Source of the DNA: an uncultured Candidatus Poseidoniales archaeon
GTDB lineage: Archaea > Thermoplasmatota > Poseidoniia > Poseidoniales > Thalassarchaeaceae
Direction: 5' to 3'
Assembly: GCA_950068635.1 (NCBI GenBank)
Contig: CATMIM010000009.1
Span: forward strand, 1-10,960
DNA: 10,960 bases
A model generated the notes under the pieces. That model was not told the origin of the DNA, did not search any database, and saw only the letters and a program-made list of their open reading frames with translations. This document shows, piece by piece, positions 6,485 to 10,960 of the stretch (position 1 is its first letter; each line of letters starts with the position of its first letter). Made by a program: the position numbers and the translations under genes.

Positions 6485-6538
6485 GGTTCGGAAAACGGGA
6501 ATCCCATTCCGAATTCAGGAATGCAGGAACGAGGCATT

Positions 6539-6988
6539 ATGGACGGAATCGCGCCGTTGAGAGGCATGGTGGACCTCGTTGAGACGATTGACGAGTCGGG
6601 CAAGCGGCTCAGCCCGGTCCTGCCAGAGGGGATGAAGAACTACCTCATCGACATCGACGGGACGGTGGGCGAGGACATCCCGAACGAGTCCCCTGAGAGG
6701 ATGGAGGCTGCAGAGGTCTACCCGGACTCCTTGGCCACGATCAACCGATGGTACGACGAGGGCCACATCATCACTTTCTTCTCCGCACGCACGGAGGAGC
6801 ACCGCGAGCTCACCGAGCGCTGGTTGGGCAGGCACGGCTTCGCCTACCACCATCTGCTGATGGGCAAGCCCAGGGGGGGCAACTACCACTGGATCGACAA
6901 TCACATCGTCAGGGCCACGAGGTTCAACTCCAAGTTCACCGACCTGGTCAGGCGAAGCGTCGAGATCGAGGTCTTCGATGACGAGTGA
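6539..6988 (+). CDS. Small HAD-superfamily phosphatase-like protein
   Basis: From the ATG at 6539 this is a 149-residue protein with HAD motif I D38-I-D40-G-T (YLIDIDGTV), the Asp pair that forms the phospho-aspartyl intermediate and acts as acid/base. Motif II is probably the Ser in ITFFSAR at about residues 78-84. The Lys in [14 protein letters not shown] near residue 110 is a motif III candidate. The final acidic motif reads W-I-D-N and not the usual D-D, so the magnesium site may be altered. There is no large cap domain, so small or macromolecular substrates are possible; the true substrate is unknown. The start at 6539 has GAGG at 6531-6534 close upstream; ATG 6521 would add six residues. 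The open frame upstream to 6299 overlaps the divergent DDAH gene and is rejected. Confidence 0.82.
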   Translation: MDGIAPLRGMVDLVETIDESGKRLSPVLPEGMKNYLIDIDGTVGEDIPNESPERMEAAEVYPDSLATINRWYDEGHIITFFSARTEEHRELTERWLGRHGFAYHHLLMGKPRGGNYHWIDNHIVRATRFNSKFTDLVRRSVEIEVFDDE

Positions 6989-7231
6989 GCCCTTCGCCCA
7001 TATCGATGACTTGCTGGGTCATCGACCTCGGCCCTGAAGGGGGCGAGGGTGGTGGATTTGTAGTCGCCGAAGGGTCACCGGAACTGGTCGCTGAGCATCC
7101 TACCTCCTACACAGGGAGATATCTCGGACGAATGCTCTGAGAGTCAATCTCGTCGGCTTTAAGTAGCCTCTTTTTCTCCGAGGTCCCGTCCGCTGCGGAT
7201 TGTGCGCCGTGGACGTCAGGAGAGAGCGGAC
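6989..7231. other. Intergenic region with nested inverted repeats upstream of groES
   Basis: This stretch of about 240 nt has no convincing gene. CCCTTCG (6990-6996) pairs with CGAAGGG (7068-7074) and encloses two further hairpins: TCGATGAC (7003-7010) with GTCATCGA (7018-7025), and CCTCG/CCC (7026-7034) with GGG/CGAGG (7039-7048). A separate pair, GAGCAT (7093-7098) with ATGCTC (7132-7137), encloses CTCC/GGAG. The groES TATA box and ribosome binding site occupy the right end. Confidence 0.55.
7157..7165 (+). promoter_or_regulatory. TATA-like box of the groES-groEL operon
   Basis: CTTTAAGTA is followed by a T-rich stretch. A start about 26 nt downstream would give a leader of roughly 45 nt that includes the strong AGGAGAGAG at 7218-7226. 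No bacterial CIRCE operator is present. Confidence 0.5.
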
Positions 7232-7501
7232 ATGAGTGTTGGAATCGAACCGTTGGCGAGCATGGTACTGGTCGAGATTGAGCAAGCTGCAGAGCAGACC
7301 ACGAGCGGCCTGCTGCTGCCAGAGGAGGCACGCGAGAAGATGACGGTCGGAACCGTCGTCGCGGTCGGTCCGGAAGTCGAGAACGTCGCCGAAGGCGATC
7401 GAGTCATCTACCGCAAGTACGGTGGGATGGAACTCGAGTGGATGGGTGTGGAATTCCTGCTCATCAAAGAGGAGGACCTGCAGGCGAAGGTCGTTGGATG
7501 A
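7232..7501 (+). CDS. groES: GroES co-chaperonin (Hsp10)
   Basis: An 89-residue bacterial-type co-chaperonin that caps the GroEL ring during ATP-driven folding of cytosolic proteins. It opens with the usual beta-strand (IEPLASMVLVEIE). The mobile loop region EQTTSGLLLPEEARE (about residues 21-35) contains the hydrophobic tripeptide that contacts GroEL. VAEGDRVIYRKYGG (about 52-65) and the C-terminal IKEEDLQA strand match the family. The length is slightly below the bacterial norm of 95-97. The ATG at 7232 is chosen because AGGAGAGAG lies 5 nt upstream; the in-frame GTG at 7202 would add ten basic residues and is unlikely. It is followed after 9 nt by groEL, so the two form an operon. Confidence 0.95.
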   Translation: MSVGIEPLASMVLVEIEQAAEQTTSGLLLPEEAREKMTVGTVVAVGPEVENVAEGDRVIYRKYGGMELEWMGVEFLLIKEEDLQAKVVG

Positions 7502-7510
7502 GGTGAGAAC

Positions 7511-9163
7511 ATGGGTGCGAAGAAAATAATCTACGGCGCTGAAGCGCGCCAGAAACTGCTGGAAGGAATCGATGCTGTCGCCAATGCGATCAACCCAACT
7601 CTTGGGCCCGCTGCGCGCACGGTCGTGATAGAAAAGTCGTGGGGCAGCCCTTCGATCATCAACGACGGTGTGACCATCGCCAAGGACATCGAGCTCGCAG
7701 ACCCATTCAACAATATGGGCGCCAAACTCATCCAAGAGGTTGCAAGCAAGACACAGGACAACGCTGGTGACGGAACATCGACCGCGAGCATTCTCGCACA
7801 GAGCCTGTGCCACAATGGGCTGGCGATGCGCGATGAAGGTGCCAACCCTGTGGAGTTGAAGGCGGGGTTCGACGCCGCCATCGAGGCGGTCGTGAGTGCG
7901 CTCAAGGAACAGGCCGTTCCAGTTGAGACGTCCGAGACCATCAAGCAGGTGGCGACCATCGCCGCCAACAACGACGAGATGATCGGGGCACTGATCGCCG
8001 ATGCCGTCGAGGCGGTCGGTCGCGAGGGCGTGATCACTGTCGAGGAGGCGAAGTCAATTGAGACCTCGCTCGACGTCGTCGAGGGGATGGAGTTCAACAA
8101 GGGCTACATCAGTCCGTACATGATCACCGACCGCGAGAAGCGTGAGGCAATCCACGAATCACCGCTCGTGCTGCTCACAGACATGACCATCAACACCGCT
8201 CAGGACCTGCTTCCCTCACTCGAAGCGAGCGTGCAGCAGAAGCGACCGTTGCTCATCATAGCCAAGGACATCGAGGGTGAGGCACTCGCGACATTGGTGC
8301 TCAACGTGGTGAGCAGGGTTGTGAAGGCGGTGGCCGTGAAGGCGCCAGGATTCGGAGACGAACTCGGTGAGCAGCTCGAGGACATATCTGTGCTCACCGG
8401 TGCCACGGTTCTGTGCAAGGATCAGGGTGCTGACCTGAAGACCCAGGGCCCCACAAGCCTCGGTAGTTGTGACCGTATCATCGTCGCCAAGGGAAAGACC
8501 ACCATCGTCGGTGGTGGCGGGGACAAGAAAGCGGTCGAGGAGCGGGCGGACATCCTGCGCGGTCAGGCGAAACTCGCCAGCAGCAACTGGGACCGGGAGA
8601 AGTTGGAGAAGCGCATCGGAAAACTCACCGGTGGGGTGGCCGTGCTCAAGGTCGGAGCGGCTACAGAGACTGAGATGAAGGAGACGAAGGCACGAGTGGA
8701 TGATGCATTGAGCGCCACCAGAGCGGCGATGGCCGAGGGTGTCATCGCCGGTGGCGGAGTCCCACTTCTGCGCGCCCGTTCGATACTCACAGAACTGGAA
8801 TCGAACTCCGAAGGTGACCGCGCTGTGGGCATCCGACTGGTTCACGACGCACTCTCAGCGCCCTTGATTCAGATCGCCGAGAACGCCGGGGTAGATGGCG
8901 CCGAGGTGGTCACCACGGTGCTCGCCAGCGACGACCCCAATTTCGGGTTCAATGCCCGAACCAACGACTACGTCGACATGCTTGAGGCAGGCATCATCGA
9001 CCCAGTCAAGGTCACTCGCAATGCCCTGCAGGCGGCTGGGTCGATTGCCGGGCTGGTGCTCACCACAGAGACGCTCATCGCTGATGACCCCGAACACAAG
9101 GATTCGGATGGTGGTATGCCCGACATGGGTGGTATGGGTGGAATGGGTGGCATGGGCTTCTGA
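7511..9163 (+). CDS. groEL: Group I chaperonin GroEL (Hsp60)
   Basis: A full-length 550-residue group I chaperonin, forming the ATP-driven double-ring folding chamber with GroES. Numbering matches E. coli closely: D87 in NAGDGTST (nucleotide site) and D398 in RVDDALSATRAA (ATP hydrolysis) are present. Apical substrate/GroES contacts Y199, Y203, L234, L237, L259 and V263 are kept, while positions 204 and 264 are Met and Leu. The C-terminus ends in a GGM-type repeat tail (MPDMGGMGGMGG), as in bacteria. Oddly, the apical GFGD at 280-283 is followed by E-L-G where most bacterial proteins have basic residues. Archaea normally use group II thermosomes, so this copy was probably acquired from bacteria. 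The start has AGGTGA at 7501-7506, which begins at the last base of the groES stop codon, suggesting coupled translation. Confidence 0.97.
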   Translation: MGAKKIIYGAEARQKLLEGIDAVANAINPTLGPAARTVVIEKSWGSPSIINDGVTIAKDIELADPFNNMGAKLIQEVASKTQDNAGDGTSTASILAQSLCHNGLAMRDEGANPVELKAGFDAAIEAVVSALKEQAVPVETSETIKQVATIAANNDEMIGALIADAVEAVGREGVITVEEAKSIETSLDVVEGMEFNKGYISPYMITDREKREAIHESPLVLLTDMTINTAQDLLPSLEASVQQKRPLLIIAKDIEGEALATLVLNVVSRVVKAVAVKAPGFGDELGEQLEDISVLTGATVLCKDQGADLKTQGPTSLGSCDRIIVAKGKTTIVGGGGDKKAVEERADILRGQAKLASSNWDREKLEKRIGKLTGGVAVLKVGAATETEMKETKARVDDALSATRAAMAEGVIAGGGVPLLRARSILTELESNSEGDRAVGIRLVHDALSAPLIQIAENAGVDGAEVVTTVLASDDPNFGFNARTNDYVDMLEAGIIDPVKVTRNALQAAGSIAGLVLTTETLIADDPEHKDSDGGMPDMGGMGGMGGMGF

Positions 9164-9271
9164 CACCACAACACCCACATTCACACCATCACCAGATCTG
9201 ACGGCTGTTGCCTACGGCCCCAGCCGCTTCATTGAAGGGCGGCCGTCATCGCGTTTGTTCCGAGGACTCGG
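9164..9271 (+). other. Spacer between groEL and purL
   Basis: This 108-nt spacer has no clear TATA box for purL. TGACGGC (9199-9205) and GCCGTCA (9242-9248) form a 7-bp stem around a 36-nt loop that also holds GGCTG/CAGCC. This could be a weak terminator or processing site. Read-through from groEL remains possible. Confidence 0.4.
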
Positions 9272-10960
9272 ATGGGCGCCGCACCGGTCCACCGCATCGA
9301 GGTGACCCCGCGGGTGCTGCCCGGCCTTCAGGACACCCGCGGCGAGGGCGTGCGCCGCCAACTCGCGTACGACCATGACATCGAGATCGAGAGCGTGCGT
9401 AGCATCACTGGATACATGGTGCGCGCTCCGCTCACCGGCGCCCAGTTGTTCGATTCTCTCCGCGACTTGTTCACGGACCCGGTCATCGAACATGGCGTTG
9501 CCAACCAGAGCCTGCTCGATGATGACGTCATGTTCGCCCCACCGCCTGAGATCGCGATCCAGATCGGCTTCAAGCCCGGCGTCACCGACAATCCTGCCCA
9601 GGCTGCCCTCGGTGGGCTGACCACTCTCTACCCGGATGCTGGCGCAGCCGGTGATGTGGCCACCACGATGACCTACCTGTTCTGGGGGGTTCCCGAAGAT
9701 GTAGAGGAGAAGTGGCTGGCTGATCAGTTGCACAACCCGATGATCGAGCGGGCGGCGATCGCCACCAGGATCCATTGCCGCTCCGCCATCTGGCCGGAAC
9801 TGCCGTTCCCGGACCGCCCCCCGATCCAGTTCAAGGAACCGGCGGTCGTCGACCTCGAGGTATCCGACGCCGAGTTGGAACGCATCAGCGAGACGGGTCT
9901 GCTGGCTCTCAACCTCGCTGAGATGCAGGCCATCCAAGCACACTATCGCGACCTTGGGGTGCGAGCCCTGAGAGAGGAACAAGGCTTGCCGCCCGAGGCC
10001 CCCACGGATGTGGAACTGGAGTGCCTGGCGCAGACCTGGTCGGAGCACTGCAAGCACAAGACGTTCGCAGCACTGATCCACCACAAGGATACGGAGACCG
10101 GCGAGGAATCGACGATTGATTCGCTGTTCAAGACACACATCGTGCAGCCAACCCTCGACATCGCCGAAGAGGTCGACTGGCTGCTCAGCGTGTTCCACGA
10201 CAACTCCGGAGTCATCGCCTGGAATGACGACTGGAGCCTGTGCATGAAGGTGGAGACGCACAACTCACCGAGCGCTCTCGACCCCTACGGTGGCGCCATG
10301 ACCGGCATCGTCGGCGTCAACCGTGACATCCTCGGCACCGGTCTGGGTGCTCGCCCGATCGCCAACACCGATGTCTTCTGCTTCGGTCCACCGGACTGGA
10401 GTGGTCACATTCCCAAGGGCTTGTTCCACCCATCCCGGGTGATGCGCGGGGTACACGCGGGAGTGCGCGCGGGTGGCAACGAATCGGGCATACCAACGGT
10501 CAACGGGGCGATGGTGTTCGACGAGCGTTATCTCGGCAAGCCACTGGTCTACTGCGGCACCGTCGGCATCATGCCCCGTCGTCTGGCCGATGGGCGTGAG
10601 AGCCACGTGAAGACGCCCAGCCCGGGTGATGTGATCTACATGACCGGCGGCAAGGTGGGCAGCGATGGGATCCACGGGGCGACCTTCAGCAGCATCGAGC
10701 TGACCGAGGACAGCCCGTCCTCAGCGGTGCAGATAGGTGACCCGATCACGCAGAAGAAGATGGTCGACATGCTCGTCGAAGCGCGCGACGCGGGAATCGT
10801 GCAGGTGACCACGGACAACGGCGCGGGGGGACTTTCGAGCAGCGTCGGGGAGTTGGCCGAACTGACCGGCGGGGCGACCATCGACCTGTCTGTCGTGCCG
10901 TTGAAGCAGGCGGGTCTCTCCCCTTGGGAGATATTGGTGTCCGAATCGCAGGAGCGCATG
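9272..10960 (+). CDS. purL: FGAM synthase with fused PurS-like segments (PurSL), 3' partial
   Basis: The first 563 codons of phosphoribosylformylglycinamidine synthase, which converts FGAR, ATP and ammonia from glutamine to FGAM in step four of purine synthesis. The frame runs off the window. Two PurS-like segments come first, at about residues 7-78 and 93-166; both have a PGx(x)D-type opening and end in a matching dPVIEHG / nPMIERA motif. The PurL synthetase core follows, with WSEHCKHK at 256-263 (H259 catalytic), VETHNSPSALDPYGG at 327-341 and TTDNGAGG at 513-520 (ATP/magnesium binding). This is the fused PurSL arrangement and not the separate PurS, PurL and PurQ of many archaea; the glutaminase may be encoded elsewhere or downstream. 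The ATG at 9272 has GAGG at 9262-9265, six bases upstream, and no upstream in-frame start fits better. Confidence 0.92.
   Translation, partial: MGAAPVHRIEVTPRVLPGLQDTRGEGVRRQLAYDHDIEIESVRSITGYMVRAPLTGAQLFDSLRDLFTDPVIEHGVANQSLLDDDVMFAPPPEIAIQIGFKPGVTDNPAQAALGGLTTLYPDAGAAGDVATTMTYLFWGVPEDVEEKWLADQLHNPMIERAAIATRIHCRSAIWPELPFPDRPPIQFKEPAVVDLEVSDAELERISETGLLALNLAEMQAIQAHYRDLGVRALREEQGLPPEAPTDVELECLAQTWSEHCKHKTFAALIHHKDTETGEESTIDSLFKTHIVQPTLDIAEEVDWLLSVFHDNSGVIAWNDDWSLCMKVETHNSPSALDPYGGAMTGIVGVNRDILGTGLGARPIANTDVFCFGPPDWSGHIPKGLFHPSRVMRGVHAGVRAGGNESGIPTVNGAMVFDERYLGKPLVYCGTVGIMPRRLADGRESHVKTPSPGDVIYMTGGKVGSDGIHGATFSSIELTEDSPSSAVQIGDPITQKKMVDMLVEARDAGIVQVTTDNGAGGLSSSVGELAELTGGATIDLSVVPLKQAGLSPWEILVSESQERM

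Noticed and set aside
6299..6538. Longer N-terminus for the HAD protein
   Set aside because: It would overlap the divergent DDAH gene and adds a Cys/Arg-rich stretch unlike the family.
6989..7156. tRNA, SRP RNA or RNase P RNA in the large intergenic region
   Set aside because: No cloverleaf, T-loop or SRP/RNase P signature motif was seen; only generic inverted repeats are present.
7081..7231. CIRCE heat-shock operator upstream of groES
   Set aside because: The TTAGCACTC-N9-GAGTGCTAA pattern is absent; the GAGCAT/ATGCTC pair has different bases and spacing.
9212..10261. 349-residue - strand frame opposite purL
   Set aside because: The + strand carries conserved PurS/PurL motifs throughout, and the antisense product has no recognisable domain.

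Overview
The window looks like GC-rich genomic DNA from a planktonic euryarchaeon, most likely Marine Group II (Poseidoniales) or a close relative. This is inferred from several traits. One is a membrane-anchored protein built of DGDGVGDN calcium-binding repeats. Archaeal TATA-like boxes lie 26-27 nt upstream of apparently leaderless start codons, and AGGTGA-type ribosome binding sites precede other genes. There is also an extracellular lipoprotein peptidase. The taxonomic call rests on gene style, not on a marker gene.

Layout. Positions 2-2775 (+ strand) hold the 3' end of a thrombospondin-type-3-like repeat protein, a small zinc-ribbon protein, an AlaX-type alanyl-tRNA editing hydrolase and an M50 site-2-type membrane metalloprotease. 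The last two overlap by ATGA, and the last three may form one transcript. Positions 2929-6455 (- strand) hold a small helix-turn-helix protein with a promoter and a 15-bp palindrome upstream, a secreted M28 lipoprotein metallopeptidase, an unrecognised two-TM protein, and a dimethylargininase-like (DDAH) amidinotransferase-fold hydrolase. Positions 6539-10960 (+ strand) hold a small HAD-like phosphatase, a structured intergenic stretch, bacterial-type groES-groEL, and the first 563 codons of an FGAM synthase. That FGAM synthase carries two PurS-like segments fused ahead of the PurL domain.

Functionally this is a mix of housekeeping genes (purine synthesis, protein folding, tRNA quality control) and surface or degradative genes (repeat protein, lipoprotein peptidase, membrane protease). 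A group I chaperonin pair in an archaeal context points to interdomain transfer. No mobile element, CRISPR array, tRNA or rRNA was seen. I did not find a clearly new multi-gene system. The items most worth a second look are the palindrome upstream of the HTH gene, the nested inverted repeats upstream of groES, the double-PurS PurL, and the recurring leaderless promoter geometry.
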